Part shown: piece by piece, positions 1 through 8,856 of the stretch
Layout: every line of letters starts with the position of its first letter
How positions within the stretch are numbered: position 1 is the stretch's first letter
Source: JBCBDX01 sp038529265
GTDB lineage: Bacteria; Pseudomonadota; Alphaproteobacteria; Rhizobiales; Rhizobiaceae
Length of the DNA stretch: 64,000 nt
Reading direction: 5' to 3'
Assembly: GCA_038529265.1 (NCBI GenBank)
Contig: JBCBDX010000003.1
Location: forward strand, 62,001-126,000
Notes under the pieces: generated by a model
The model's database searches: none
The model's input: the letters and a program-made list of their open reading frames with translations, nothing else
Told to the model about the DNA's origin: nothing
Translations under genes and position numbers: made by a program

Positions 1-1
1 T

Positions 2-1198
2 GGTGGCGTTGGCGCCTATATCGCACGTCAGATCCCGATGACGGCGATGCCGCAACTGGTTGCCGGTTTTCACTCGCTGGTTGGCCTTGCTGCGGTGCTC
101 GTGGCTGCTGCTGCGATGTATTCGCCAAGCTCTTTTGGCGTTGGCGAAGTCGGCGATATCAAGACCGTTGCACTGGTTGAGATGTCAATCGGTGTTGCGA
201 TCGGCGCAATCACTTTCACCGGCTCAATCATTGCGTTTCTCAAGCTTGATGGTCGCATGTCGGGCAAGCCGATCATGCTTCCGATGCGGCACATTATCAA
301 TCTCGCGTTGGGCGTTGGTATTATCGTACTCGTCGGTGCGCTGGTCGCAACAGAAAGCTATGCCATCTTCTGGCTCATTGTCATTCTTTCGTTGCTTCTG
401 GGCGTGCTGATCATCATTCCGATCGGTGGTGCGGATATGCCGGTCGTTGTCTCTATGCTTAACTCTTACTCGGGTTGGGCAGCTGCTGGTATTGGTTTCA
501 CACTCGAAAACCTGGCTCTGATCATCACTGGCGCACTTGTCGGTTCATCCGGTGCAATTTTGTCTTATATCATGTGTAAGGGTATGAACCGCTCATTCAT
601 CTCCGTTATTCTCGGTGGATTTGGGGGTGATGATGCTGCCGCTGCTGCGGGTGGCGATCAAGAAGAGCGTCCTGTCAAACAAGGTGCTGCAGACGACGCT
701 GCGTTCCTGATGAAGAACGCGTCCAAAGTTATCATCGTCCCGGGCTACGGCATGGCGGTGGCACAAGCACAGCATGCGCTTCGCGAAATGGCGGATAACC
801 TCAAACATGAAGGCGTTGAGGTCAAATATGCTATCCACCCGGTTGCAGGTCGTATGCCGGGTCACATGAACGTTCTTCTGGCTGAAGCTAATGTGCCGTA
901 TGATGAGGTCTTTGAACTGGAAGACATCAACTCCGAGTTCAGCCAGGCGGATGTTGCCTTTGTCATTGGCGCGAATGATGTGACCAACCCCGCAGCGAAA
1001 ACTGATAAGTCGTCCCCGATCTACGGTATGCCTATTCTCGACGTGGAAAATGCCGGAACGGTTCTCTTCATCAAGCGCGGCATGGCGTCCGGCTATGCAG
1101 GCGTGCAGAACGAATTGTTCTTCCGAGACAATACAATGATGCTCTTTGCAGATGCCAAGAAGATGGTAGAAGACATCAATAAGGCTATGGAAGCATAG
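2..1198 (+). CDS. pntB: NAD(P) transhydrogenase subunit beta, 5' end outside window
   Basis: This is the C-terminal part of the membrane-bound beta subunit of proton-translocating transhydrogenase, which couples hydride transfer between NADH and NADP+ to proton movement across the inner membrane. The frame is open to the left edge and reads [20 protein letters not shown], a typical internal PntB stretch. Several hydrophobic helices follow, then the soluble NADP(H)-binding domain III with the motif [18 protein letters not shown] and, later, [10 protein letters not shown]. It ends with TAG at 1196. pntA genes would be expected upstream, beyond the window. Confidence 0.95.
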   Translation, partial: GGVGAYIARQIPMTAMPQLVAGFHSLVGLAAVLVAAAAMYSPSSFGVGEVGDIKTVALVEMSIGVAIGAITFTGSIIAFLKLDGRMSGKPIMLPMRHIINLALGVGIIVLVGALVATESYAIFWLIVILSLLLGVLIIIPIGGADMPVVVSMLNSYSGWAAAGIGFTLENLALIITGALVGSSGAILSYIMCKGMNRSFISVILGGFGGDDAAAAAGGDQEERPVKQGAADDAAFLMKNASKVIIVPGYGMAVAQAQHALREMADNLKHEGVEVKYAIHPVAGRMPGHMNVLLAEANVPYDEVFELEDINSEFSQADVAFVIGANDVTNPAAKTDKSSPIYGMPILDVENAGTVLFIKRGMASGYAGVQNELFFRDNTMMLFADAKKMVEDINKAMEA

Positions 1199-1222
1199 TC
1201 ACCGAAGGTTTGGATTGGTGAC

Positions 1223-2344
1223 TTGGACGCGGGCGAGTTCGCATCGGACTACTACAAGGTAACAGGCCAGCTCTCCGAAGATGAGAGAGCTGAGCTTCCT
1301 TCGTATGAGAAGTTTTTGCCCCAAGAGGAAGAGCAAAATTTCTTGATCGATAGCGGTGAAGCTGCGCACCCGCCGCCACCGCCAAGTCATATACACGTAG
1401 ACTCCAATTTCTATTTAGATGGGATAATAAACCGGCTGAACTTGCCCAGCGCATATGCCGCCTATCGGCTAGGGGGTAGTATCACTGTTGATGGCCGTAA
1501 CGCGATTGTTCGCGTGAACCGAAAAGTGTTCGCGCCTTCCATGTCGACCATCCATCGATACAAGCGCGGTAGCGATGACAGTTATCTCAACGGTCTAATT
1601 CCGCCTATTATGCCGCGTCGACGCGTGAAACGCGCCATTTATCTGCGCCACCAGCACGAATTTAACTATTATCATTTCATTTGTGAGATCGCGCCCCGAA
1701 TTGGGTACGCAAACAGCCTAGGCCTACCAAACGATCTCCCGGTTGTTGTCGCTGCCAGGGTTGCTGAAAAGCCATTCTTCAAAGCTGTAGCTGACAGGTT
1801 GCTGCAGGGCCGTGAGGTCATCATTCAGAAAAGGCGCGAAACAATTGTCGCTGAAGAATTATTTTTTTTGCGGGTTGCGCTTGATGTCCGGTTACACATT
1901 GATCCCTTCATTGGGAATGTTGAGAGTGTAGATCCTGGACTTGGTTCGCCGCAGCGCGTTCTATTGCGACGCGAAGCGGATGTTATTGGGCACCGCCGAT
2001 TGAGCAACTTTGACAAGCTGGAAGCACGCCTCACTGCAGCAGGTTATATTTCAGTTGATCCGGCCGTGCTGAGTGTTCAACAGCAAAAACACCTATTTGA
2101 GCATGCAAAGAGTGTTGTTACTGAATATGGTGCCGGATTGACCAACCTAGTTTTTGGGCGACCCGGACTTCGCATTGATGCCCTTAATTTGTCACGGCGT
2201 TACACAACAACATTTCCACCATTGGCTGAAGCATTTGGTGTCGATTTGCATGTTCACACTGTTGCATCACAGCATCAGGGAGACTGGCTCACAGGTGACC
2301 TTTCCGATACGCTAATTGACAAGTTGGCTGGCATTACCCATTAG
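1223..2344 (+). CDS. Glycosyltransferase family 61 (DUF563) protein
   Basis: Predicted glycosyltransferase of about 373 residues. The central segment around HEFNYYHFICEIAPRIGY and the C-terminal segment with LLRREAD, an EQ-like QQQKHLFEHAKSVV and EYGAGLTNLVF match the DUF563/GT61 pattern, in which the last motif is usually HGAGLTN; here His is replaced by Tyr. The only in-frame start near the front is TTG at 1223, since the next Met lies about 100 residues in. The N-terminus is acidic with a run of six prolines. It is followed by a nucleotide-sugar epimerase gene, suggesting joint work on a surface polysaccharide. Acceptor and donor sugars cannot be told. Confidence 0.7.
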   Translation: MDAGEFASDYYKVTGQLSEDERAELPSYEKFLPQEEEQNFLIDSGEAAHPPPPPSHIHVDSNFYLDGIINRLNLPSAYAAYRLGGSITVDGRNAIVRVNRKVFAPSMSTIHRYKRGSDDSYLNGLIPPIMPRRRVKRAIYLRHQHEFNYYHFICEIAPRIGYANSLGLPNDLPVVVAARVAEKPFFKAVADRLLQGREVIIQKRRETIVAEELFFLRVALDVRLHIDPFIGNVESVDPGLGSPQRVLLRREADVIGHRRLSNFDKLEARLTAAGYISVDPAVLSVQQQKHLFEHAKSVVTEYGAGLTNLVFGRPGLRIDALNLSRRYTTTFPPLAEAFGVDLHVHTVASQHQGDWLTGDLSDTLIDKLAGITH

Positions 2345-2371
2345 GAGGCAAATTAGGCTCAGGGGGCTGGT

Positions 2372-3415
2372 TTGACTAAAGTTGCGTTATTGGGTGCAGG
2401 TGGTTTTATCGGAAGTAACCTCACTCACCGGCTGGTGAATTCCGGGGATTACACCGTACTTTCAAGTGACATCGAAGATGCAAAACTCTCGTTGCGCTTT
2501 GAGAACGAACCTTATGATTTCGAGGTCGTCGATATTACCAAAGACGATGAGCGGATGGACGAGGTTATCGCTGAAGCGGATGTGGTGTTCGATCTTGTTG
2601 CACATGTTCGCCCGGCCATGTTCCTTAATGATCCGCTGGAAGTTGTGAAACTGAACTTCTTTGATTGCATCAAGGTTGTTGAGTCTTGTGTAAAGCACAA
2701 AACGCGCCTGATTCATTTTTCGACCTCTGAGGTTTATGGCAAAACGGGTGGTTCAGAGGAACCTTTCCGAGAAGATCAAACGGACCTGATCCTTGGACCT
2801 ATCGCGAACCAACGGTGGATCTACTCGTCAGCCAAGCAGCTGTTGGATCGCTTGATACATGCACACGGCATGCAAAACGGGCTGGACTTTACGCTCGTGC
2901 GTCCATTCAATTTCGTTGGACCGCTGATGGATCAGTACATCAAGGACTGGAACCGCGAAGACAATCCGAGAGTGTTTGCCAACTTTATGTCCGCTCTCGT
3001 TTTCAACCGCCCATTGCGTTTGGTTGATGGCGGTCAGAACCGACGCGTGTTCACCTACATTGACGATGCGATTGATGCGTTGATGCTCATTTTAGAAAAT
3101 CCTGAGCAGACGAATCGTGAAATCATCAATGTTGGCAACCCCGCCAATGAGCTGACTATTCGGGAATTGGCCGAGAAGATGTCGGATACCTACGTGCGAA
3201 AGCATGATCCGAACGCCCGGCCGACCATTGAGAATGTGAGTTCAGCTGAGTTCTACGGCGCCGGTTATGAGGATTGTGACCGAAGAATGCCTGATATCTC
3301 CAAGATGACGGCGCTTGGATGGAAGCCGAAATATGATGCGGATGCACTCGTTGAGACAGCAATGGATTACTGGGTACGAAATCAGACCCGCTTGATCGAA
3401 AAGCTCGGCGCCTAG
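2372..3415 (+). CDS. NAD-dependent epimerase/decarboxylase, ArnA C-terminal-domain-like
   Basis: Extended short-chain dehydrogenase acting on a nucleotide sugar. The N-terminal Rossmann motif GAGGFIGSNL, the STSEVYG strand and the YSSAK (YxxxK) catalytic pair are visible. The C-terminal stretch FYGAGYEDCDRRMPDI resembles the decarboxylase domain of ArnA and UDP-glucuronate decarboxylases, where Ser-Glu in the STSE motif and the Arg before the P-x-I motif matter for decarboxylation. The start is TTG at 2372; it begins directly before the Rossmann strand, with a GGGGG tract a few bases upstream. It lies 27 bases after the GT61 gene, probably co-transcribed. UDP-glucuronate decarboxylation is the best guess, epimerisation is the alternative. 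Confidence 0.75.
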   Translation: MTKVALLGAGGFIGSNLTHRLVNSGDYTVLSSDIEDAKLSLRFENEPYDFEVVDITKDDERMDEVIAEADVVFDLVAHVRPAMFLNDPLEVVKLNFFDCIKVVESCVKHKTRLIHFSTSEVYGKTGGSEEPFREDQTDLILGPIANQRWIYSSAKQLLDRLIHAHGMQNGLDFTLVRPFNFVGPLMDQYIKDWNREDNPRVFANFMSALVFNRPLRLVDGGQNRRVFTYIDDAIDALMLILENPEQTNREIINVGNPANELTIRELAEKMSDTYVRKHDPNARPTIENVSSAEFYGAGYEDCDRRMPDISKMTALGWKPKYDADALVETAMDYWVRNQTRLIEKLGA

Positions 3416-3428
3416 GTCACCGAAAAAA

Positions 3429-4277
3429 CTATGCGCCGCCCACCCGCGCTAAACCGCGGCGGGCAGCGTCATAATCGGCATCTAGCTGCAGTGCTTTCCG
3501 GTATGCGCGAGCTGCCTGTGCGTTCTCACCACGCTCTTCCAAAATAAGCGCTTGTATTGCCCAGCCTTCAGCTGTCCGATCATCGATACGCAGCGCGTAG
3601 TTGATGTCGTCAAACGCGTTATCTAGTTTTTGCTGCGCGATATAGCTGACAGCGCGCCCTCTATACGGCTCGGGAGCCTCAGGCTGTAGCGAAATCGCTG
3701 TCGAGAAATCGTCGATCGCAAAATCGTGCTGACCACGCTCCTGATAAATCAGGCCGCGTCGGTGATAAGCGCGAGGATCGGTCGTATCCAATCTGATAGC
3801 GCGTTGGAAGTCGTTAAAAGCTTCATTTGATCTGCCTGCGCGGCGATACAGCTCTCCGCGACCGATATAGGCTTTGTCGTACTGAGCGTTAAGGCGCAGT
3901 GATGCGTTATAATCTGCCGCAGCGGCGCCTTGGTCGCCTAAAAAACGATAGATCAACGCTCTGTTGGCATATGCTTCATAAAAGCGCGGATTGATTTGGA
4001 GCGCTCGTGTGAAGTCAGCCAAAGCTTCTCTATACCTGCCACCTCGACCATAGGCTGAACCACGTACATTATACGCGTTTGCATCGTTAGGATTGGCGCG
4101 AATGACTTGGGTTAGCGAGCTAATGTTTTCGTCAGAGGCTTGTTCGCGTTCGATGGTCGCAACTTCGCCATTGAGCGACGTGGTCTCGCACGCCGCAAGC
4201 ATAATTCCCAGTCCAACCAACGTTGTCAGGCGCAAGAGTTGCACGCCATTAGCCCCTGTACTGATGGATGATCGCAT
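3429..4277 (-). CDS. TPR-repeat lipoprotein
   Basis: Exported lipoprotein of 282 residues with a signal peptide ending in the lipobox LAAC (Cys30) followed by about six to seven tetratricopeptide repeats of the canonical 34-residue kind (for example NAYNVRGSAYGRGG, EAYANRALIYRFLG, KAYIGRGELYRRAG). TPR lipoproteins of this layout (NlpI-like) act as scaffolds at the envelope. No catalytic domain is present. It converges with the epimerase gene upstream of it on the map and is read towards it. Confidence 0.8.
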   Translation of the reverse strand: MRSSISTGANGVQLLRLTTLVGLGIMLAACETTSLNGEVATIEREQASDENISSLTQVIRANPNDANAYNVRGSAYGRGGRYREALADFTRALQINPRFYEAYANRALIYRFLGDQGAAAADYNASLRLNAQYDKAYIGRGELYRRAGRSNEAFNDFQRAIRLDTTDPRAYHRRGLIYQERGQHDFAIDDFSTAISLQPEAPEPYRGRAVSYIAQQKLDNAFDDINYALRIDDRTAEGWAIQALILEERGENAQAARAYRKALQLDADYDAARRGLARVGGA

Positions 4278-4305
4278 ATTGAGTTTCCTTGCGACCGTCT
4301 GACTT

Positions 4306-4350
4306 TCACAAAAGCAAAAGCGGCGCAGCTAATCAAGCAGCGCCGCTTTG
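4306..4350 (-). terminator. Rho-independent terminator of rpsU
   Basis: A 10-bp perfect inverted repeat AAAGCGGCGC / GCGCCGCTTT (4317-4326 and 4340-4349) is followed, on the minus strand, by a T-rich tail (TTTTGCTTTTG). It sits just downstream of rpsU and ends that transcript before the TPR lipoprotein gene. Confidence 0.8.
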
Positions 4351-4392
4351 TGTCATAAACTGGGCTAAAATAAGGGCGCCTGTCAAAAAGGT

Positions 4393-4617
4393 TTAGCGAC
4401 CGGAGCGACCGCCGAGCAGGCCTTCGCGCTGCGCGCGTTTGCGGGCTAGTTTGCGAGTGCGGCGAACAGCTTCAGCTTTCTCACGGGCACGCTTTTCTGA
4501 CGGCTTTTCGTAGTGACCACGCAGCTTCATTTCGCGAAAAACGCCTTCGCGCTGCATTTTCTTTTTCAGGACGCGAAGCGCCTGATCTACATTGTTGTCA
4601 CGAACCAATACCTGCAC
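4393..4617 (-). CDS. rpsU: 30S ribosomal protein S21
   Basis: Small basic ribosomal protein of 74 residues. The N-terminus [20 protein letters not shown] and the motif [16 protein letters not shown] are diagnostic of S21, and the C-terminal tail is Arg/Lys-rich ([20 protein letters not shown]), the longer alphaproteobacterial form. The start codon is GTG at 4617, with AAGGAAC a short distance upstream. It is transcribed alone, with a terminator behind and a structured leader candidate in front. Confidence 0.95.
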   Translation of the reverse strand: MQVLVRDNNVDQALRVLKKKMQREGVFREMKLRGHYEKPSEKRAREKAEAVRRTRKLARKRAQREGLLGGRSGR

Positions 4618-4653
4618 GTCGTTCCCGTTCCTTAAAATTAGGGTTTAATTTCA

Positions 4654-4709
4654 ATGGCTTGGACATTTTCTTGAGCGCGCAAAAAGGAGCGCGCAAAAGC
4701 ATAAGCCAT
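4654..4709 (-). promoter_or_regulatory. Structured 5' leader candidate of rpsU
   Basis: On the minus strand ATGGCTT (4709-4703) pairs with AAGCCAT (4660-4654), enclosing an inner hairpin formed by two GCGCGC blocks (4694-4689 and 4680-4675) around an 8-base loop TCCTTTTT. The element lies 37 bases ahead of the rpsU start. It could be an autoregulatory leader or simply promoter-proximal structure. Confidence 0.35.
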
Positions 4710-4848
4710 GCGTTACGGAGCTCATGGCAGAAAACCAGATAAAAGTCCAGCTTTCACAGGCTTTTCATGAATTATTCGCGCCCGCGGCTTGGTCTTGATT
4801 GTTAGCCTTCTCAGCATCCATCAATCTTGCACGAGAGGACATTGCGAT

Positions 4849-6351
4849 ATGGGGCAATTAATCACGAGTACCGGTCACGGTAGTCTTCACCGAACCTTCG
4901 ATCCCAAACATGAAAAAATAGCTGGACGTAATTTGGGGCGAGTGAATGCGCCGCCACTTTTTGGCCAGATGTTTCCGACGCTAGCCGATGAGCCTCATAC
5001 TGCCGATGATGCTGCCCTTCGCGCGCTCGCAGATGTGATGATCGAAGCAGATGTGAACCCGTCCGGCGACGCTACAAATATACCGGCGGGATTTACCTAT
5101 CTTGGTCAATTCATTGACCATGACATTTCGCTGGACACATCTTCGATCAGCGATGTGACCAGCGACCCTTTGGCGCTTGAAAACTTCCGGACGCCATGTC
5201 TTGATCTGGACTCGCTTTATGGGCGAGGTCCCGGCGATACAAACTTCCTTTATCAAAAAGGCGATAAGCAGAAGTTCCTGATTGGTACATCGGGGGCATT
5301 GCCTAATGATTTGCCGCGTAACCCGGAAGGATTGGCAATTATCGGTGACCACAGGAACGATGAAAATCTGCTGGTGGCCCAAACACATTTGGCCTTTTTG
5401 AAGTTCCACAACAAGGTGATTGATCACTTGCGCGATAAAGAACCCGCGCTTGCTGGCGATGCGCTGTTTCTCGAAGCTCGACGCATCGTTACCTGGCACT
5501 ATCAATGGATTGTGCTGTTTGATTTTGTGGGACGGCTGACAGAACCCGGCCTTGTCTTGAAGATCAAGGATGAGGGCCGGAAGCTATACCGTTTCAAGAA
5601 GCGGCCATTCATGCCGATTGAGTTTGCCACTGCTGTTTACAGATTGGGCCACTCCATGGTTCGTGAGCGCTATAGCCACAACAAGAACTTTCTTGATGCG
5701 CAGTTCCTGAACTTTTTCGAATTCACCGGTCTTTCAGGATTTCTTGGACCGAATGGGTTGCCGGACAATTGGATAATTGATTGGCGCCGTTTCTACGAAG
5801 TGAAGGGTTCCAATACCGGCGGCCTTCCATTCAATTTTGCGCGCAAGCTCGATCCTCTGCTTGCCGCGGAACTACACACGCTGCCGGCGCCTCCCGGGCA
5901 ACAGCGGCCAAGCCTACCATTTCTCAATCTGAAGCGCGGTGTCATACGGGGGCTACCATCCGGACAGGCTGTCGCCAAATTTGTTAGAAGCAAGATTGGC
6001 GGCACACCTGTCATGACGCCGGATCAAATTGCGACGGGCCCAGATGGTGCCGTAGCCAAGGCGCAGGGCTTTGATGAAGCATCGCCGCTTTGGTATTACA
6101 TCCTCAAAGAAGCACAGGTTTTGGGCGATAGGGGCAATCGTCTGGGTCCTGTCGGCAGTCGCATCGTCGCGGAAGTTTTCCTTGGTTTGGTTGCCGGTGA
6201 TAAAGACTCGTTCATCCGCGATGAGAACCCTTGGAGCGGTAAATGGTCCCCGGACAAGGAAGCTCACCCCCTACCCGCCGACGAGGCGGGAAAGTTCACC
6301 ATGGCGGACATGTTGAACTTTGTAGATGACATCAATCCAACAGGCGATTGA
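4849..6351 (+). CDS. Animal-type haem peroxidase family protein
   Basis: Member of the peroxidase-cyclooxygenase superfamily, which oxidises substrates with hydrogen peroxide using a covalently anchored or tight haem. By family knowledge the distal His lies in GQFxDHD (here Asp90-His91), the catalytic Arg in the RxxE motif (Arg169 in GDHRNDENLL) and the proximal His in RLGHSMVRERY (His268); all are present. ATG 4849 is chosen because GAGAGGA lies nine bases upstream; a longer TTG start at 4789 is less likely. The 500-residue protein has no recognisable signal peptide, so it is either cytoplasmic or exported by another route. It stands alone between rpsU and the sox operon. The substrate is unknown. 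Confidence 0.85.
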   Translation: MGQLITSTGHGSLHRTFDPKHEKIAGRNLGRVNAPPLFGQMFPTLADEPHTADDAALRALADVMIEADVNPSGDATNIPAGFTYLGQFIDHDISLDTSSISDVTSDPLALENFRTPCLDLDSLYGRGPGDTNFLYQKGDKQKFLIGTSGALPNDLPRNPEGLAIIGDHRNDENLLVAQTHLAFLKFHNKVIDHLRDKEPALAGDALFLEARRIVTWHYQWIVLFDFVGRLTEPGLVLKIKDEGRKLYRFKKRPFMPIEFATAVYRLGHSMVRERYSHNKNFLDAQFLNFFEFTGLSGFLGPNGLPDNWIIDWRRFYEVKGSNTGGLPFNFARKLDPLLAAELHTLPAPPGQQRPSLPFLNLKRGVIRGLPSGQAVAKFVRSKIGGTPVMTPDQIATGPDGAVAKAQGFDEASPLWYYILKEAQVLGDRGNRLGPVGSRIVAEVFLGLVAGDKDSFIRDENPWSGKWSPDKEAHPLPADEAGKFTMADMLNFVDDINPTGD

Positions 6352-6360
6352 CGATTGAGC

Positions 6361-6394
6361 GATCACCAGAGACGTTAGGGCGCATCTGGTGGTC
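6361..6394. other. Inverted repeat between peroxidase and sox operon
   Basis: A 10-bp stem (GATCACCAGA at 6361-6370 with TCTGGTGGTC at 6385-6394, one G-T pair) with a 14-base loop. There is no T tract, so it is not a clear intrinsic terminator; it could be an operator or an mRNA stem in the sox leader. Confidence 0.35.
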
Positions 6395-6464
6395 GCATTC
6401 CGACTGGATTTGGCAGCATGCACGTGCTTCTTTCTGTTCGAAGCCATATTGGTGAGGAAGAATC

Positions 6465-7718
6465 ATGCGTCGCTATTCAGGATTTGCAGTCGCACGCGAA
6501 GCAATGCGCGCTCATAAGGGTTGGGACCGTCAGTGGGAAAACCCTGAGCCCAAGTCTGAGTATGACGTCATCATTGTCGGCGCTGGTGGTCATGGTTTGG
6601 CAACGGCTTATTATCTGGCCAAAGAGCATGGCGTTACGAACGTCGCTGTTCTTGAGAAAGGCTGGCTTGGTGGTGGCAACACCGGGCGCAACACGACCAT
6701 CATCCGTTCCAACTATCTTTATGATGAAAGTGCCGGGCTCTACAATCATGCCGTGAATTTGTGGGAGGGTTTGAGCCAGGACCTAAACTACAATGTGATG
6801 TTCTCACCACGTGGTGTGATGATGTTGGCGCACAATGTGCACGATGTTCAGGTATTCAAGCGCCATATCCATGCCAATCGCCTTAACGGCGTTGATAATG
6901 AGTGGCTCACACCGGCGCAGGCCAGTGCCTACTGCCCGCCTCTCAATGTTTCAATATCCGCGCGATATCCTGTGATGGGCGCGGCATTGCAACGGCGCGG
7001 TGGTACAGCGCGCCATGATGCAGTTGCTTGGGGCTATGCGCGTGCTGCTTCTGCGCGCGGCGTCGACATCATTCAGAACTGTGAAGTGACGGGCGTACGT
7101 CGTGCCGGCAACGGTAACGTGACAGGTGTCGAGACCACACGCGGCTTTATCGGCGCCAAAAAAGTGGGTGTGGTTGCCGCTGGTCATACATCTGTTTTGA
7201 TGGAAATGGCCGATGTTCGCATGCCGCTTGAGAGCTATCCGCTTCAGGCGCTGGTTTCTGAGCCGGTCAAGCCGTGCTTTCCCTGCGTCGTGATGTCGAA
7301 CACGGTGCATGCTTACATATCACAGTCAGACAAAGGCGAGTTGGTAATCGGTGCCGGGACCGACCAGTATACATCCTATTCGCAGACGGGCGGGTTGCCG
7401 ATCATTCAGCATACGCTTGATGCGATCTGTGAGATGTTCCCGATATTCACGCGCATGAAGATGCTTCGGTCGTGGGGCGGGATTGTTGATGTCACGCCTG
7501 ACCGCTCGCCAATTATTGCGAAAACGCCCGTGCCTGGCCTCTACGTTAATTGCGGTTGGGGAACTGGCGGCTTCAAGGCAACGCCAGGATCTGGCCATGT
7601 GTTTGCGCACACAATCGCCAATGACAACCCACATCCTATCAATGAAGGCTTTACGCTTGAGCGCTTCGAAGGTGGTCGCTTGATTGATGAAGCAGCCGCT
7701 GCTGCTGTAGCGCATTAG
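6465..7718 (+). CDS. soxB: Sarcosine oxidase subunit beta
   Basis: Large catalytic flavoprotein subunit of heterotetrameric sarcosine oxidase, which demethylates sarcosine to glycine with formation of 5,10-methylenetetrahydrofolate and hydrogen peroxide. The FAD-binding motif [18 protein letters not shown] is at residues 35-52. His184 in [14 protein letters not shown] corresponds to the His that binds FMN covalently in the corynebacterial enzyme. Length (417) is normal. It leads the operon; a GTGAGGAAG ribosome site precedes the ATG. Confidence 0.95.
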   Translation: MRRYSGFAVAREAMRAHKGWDRQWENPEPKSEYDVIIVGAGGHGLATAYYLAKEHGVTNVAVLEKGWLGGGNTGRNTTIIRSNYLYDESAGLYNHAVNLWEGLSQDLNYNVMFSPRGVMMLAHNVHDVQVFKRHIHANRLNGVDNEWLTPAQASAYCPPLNVSISARYPVMGAALQRRGGTARHDAVAWGYARAASARGVDIIQNCEVTGVRRAGNGNVTGVETTRGFIGAKKVGVVAAGHTSVLMEMADVRMPLESYPLQALVSEPVKPCFPCVVMSNTVHAYISQSDKGELVIGAGTDQYTSYSQTGGLPIIQHTLDAICEMFPIFTRMKMLRSWGGIVDVTPDRSPIIAKTPVPGLYVNCGWGTGGFKATPGSGHVFAHTIANDNPHPINEGFTLERFEGGRLIDEAAAAAVAH

Positions 7719-7727
7719 GTCCGCGCC

Positions 7728-8084
7728 ATGCCGAATGAAGCCATCAACCTTGCCGAAAAGCTGTCCAAATTTTCCGATCTTTGGTCGCCGAAAATTGTTG
7801 GCTCGTTTAACAGTCATGACTTGATGGTGGTGAAGGTACAGGGCGAGTTCAACTGGCACTCTCATCCTGATACGGACGACTTCTTTATGGTCTTGAACGG
7901 AGAAATCACTATCAAGATGCATGATGGCGATGTCACGCTCGCTGAGGGTGAAGTGTTTGTGGTCCCCAAAGGCGTAGAACATTGCCCCGTCGCTCAACAT
8001 GAAGCGCACCTGCTGATCATTGAACCGGCAGGGACACCGAACACCGGTGATCCTGAAACGGCAGTTGAAAAGGTGTTGATCTGA
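7728..8084 (+). CDS. Cupin-domain protein in the sox operon
   Basis: Single-domain cupin of 118 residues. The two cupin motifs are clear: HSHPDTDDFFMVLNGE (His-His-Asp-Glu type metal site) and, later, GEVFVVPKGVEHCPVA. Such small cupins bind a divalent metal or a small ligand; no function is established for this one. It starts nine bases after soxB and its TGA shares one base with the next ATG (TGATG), so it belongs to the sox transcript. A role in handling an intermediate of methylamine or sarcosine turnover is inference only. Confidence 0.8.
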   Translation: MPNEAINLAEKLSKFSDLWSPKIVGSFNSHDLMVVKVQGEFNWHSHPDTDDFFMVLNGEITIKMHDGDVTLAEGEVFVVPKGVEHCPVAQHEAHLLIIEPAGTPNTGDPETAVEKVLI

Positions 8085-8530
8085 TGGCCATGGTTGGCGC
8101 CATATTGGGGTGTTTTGTCGGCCTTTGCGCCCCTGAATATCCGAGTTCAAGCCCAGCATTGTTTGCAAGCGCAGATGACTTTCGCACGCAGCATATTCAT
8201 CGGTTGCCAAGTGAAGCCAGTTGGCCCTTTACGGTAGATGAAGGCATTCTTCTTTGCACTTGGGTACTGGGCGATCCGGCAGTTTATTTCGCTGCTGGTG
8301 TTCAAGAATTCGGTTCTGCGAACGCAAGTGACGCAGATAGTGAGGTGCGCATCCTCGTACTTTCCAATGATATCGTTGATCTGGTTTTGCTCAACTTCAT
8401 CAATGCCGATCTCTTCGTGGAACAAGTCGACCCAGGGCGGAGGCTGGAAATGGTTTTACCCTATTTTGAAACTGGCGCTCGCCTGTGCGACCAACCCAAG
8501 GGCACCACATTGCCTTCGGGCGAGCTTTAA
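8084..8530 (+). CDS. YebY/DUF2511-like protein in the sox operon
   Basis: Protein of 148 residues. A hydrophobic N-terminus (MAMVGAILGCFVGLCAP) suggests export. The core SWPFTVDEGILLC, followed by VYFAAG and a C-terminal ETGARLC, recalls E. coli YebY (DUF2511), which has WAF..EEVMLTC and ends in ERAEKLC; this match is from memory and is moderate. The start overlaps the cupin stop by one base, implying translational coupling. It lies inside the sox operon, where it is not a usual member. Some conserved Cys could form a disulfide after export. Confidence 0.55.
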   Translation: MAMVGAILGCFVGLCAPEYPSSSPALFASADDFRTQHIHRLPSEASWPFTVDEGILLCTWVLGDPAVYFAAGVQEFGSANASDADSEVRILVLSNDIVDLVLLNFINADLFVEQVDPGRRLEMVLPYFETGARLCDQPKGTTLPSGEL

Positions 8531-8544
8531 GGGCCTGAAGAAAG

Positions 8545-8856
8545 ATGCTGCTGATCCGCTGCCCCTATTGCGAAGAAGAACTGCCAGAGATTGAATTTCG
8601 CCATGCAGGTGAAGCTCATTTGGTCAGGCCATCAGACATTTCAAAAATGACGGATGAAGAGTTTTCTCGCTATTTTTTCTATCGTGAGAATCCGAAAGGC
8701 ATCACTTATGAAAGATGGCGGCATGTGCATGGCTGTGGCCGGTTTTTCAATGCAGTGCGTGATACAGTCTCCGATAAGTTCATTATGACTTACAAAGCAG
8801 GTGAGCCCAAGCCGGAGCTTGAAGTCGCGGCCAACGAGAATGAGCGCGCAAAATGA
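8545..8856 (+). CDS. soxD: Sarcosine oxidase subunit delta
   Basis: Small zinc-binding subunit of heterotetrameric sarcosine oxidase. Cys6 and Cys9 in CPYC, with His60/His62 and Cys64 in HVHGCGRFF, match the known zinc ligands of the family. Length of 103 is typical. Its stop overlaps the soxA start (ATGA). Confidence 0.95.
   Translation: MLLIRCPYCEEELPEIEFRHAGEAHLVRPSDISKMTDEEFSRYFFYRENPKGITYERWRHVHGCGRFFNAVRDTVSDKFIMTYKAGEPKPELEVAANENERAK

Noticed and set aside
7326..8210. Long open frame (294 codons) antisense to soxB and the cupin gene
   Set aside because: Crosses three well-supported genes on the other strand; no recognisable motif.
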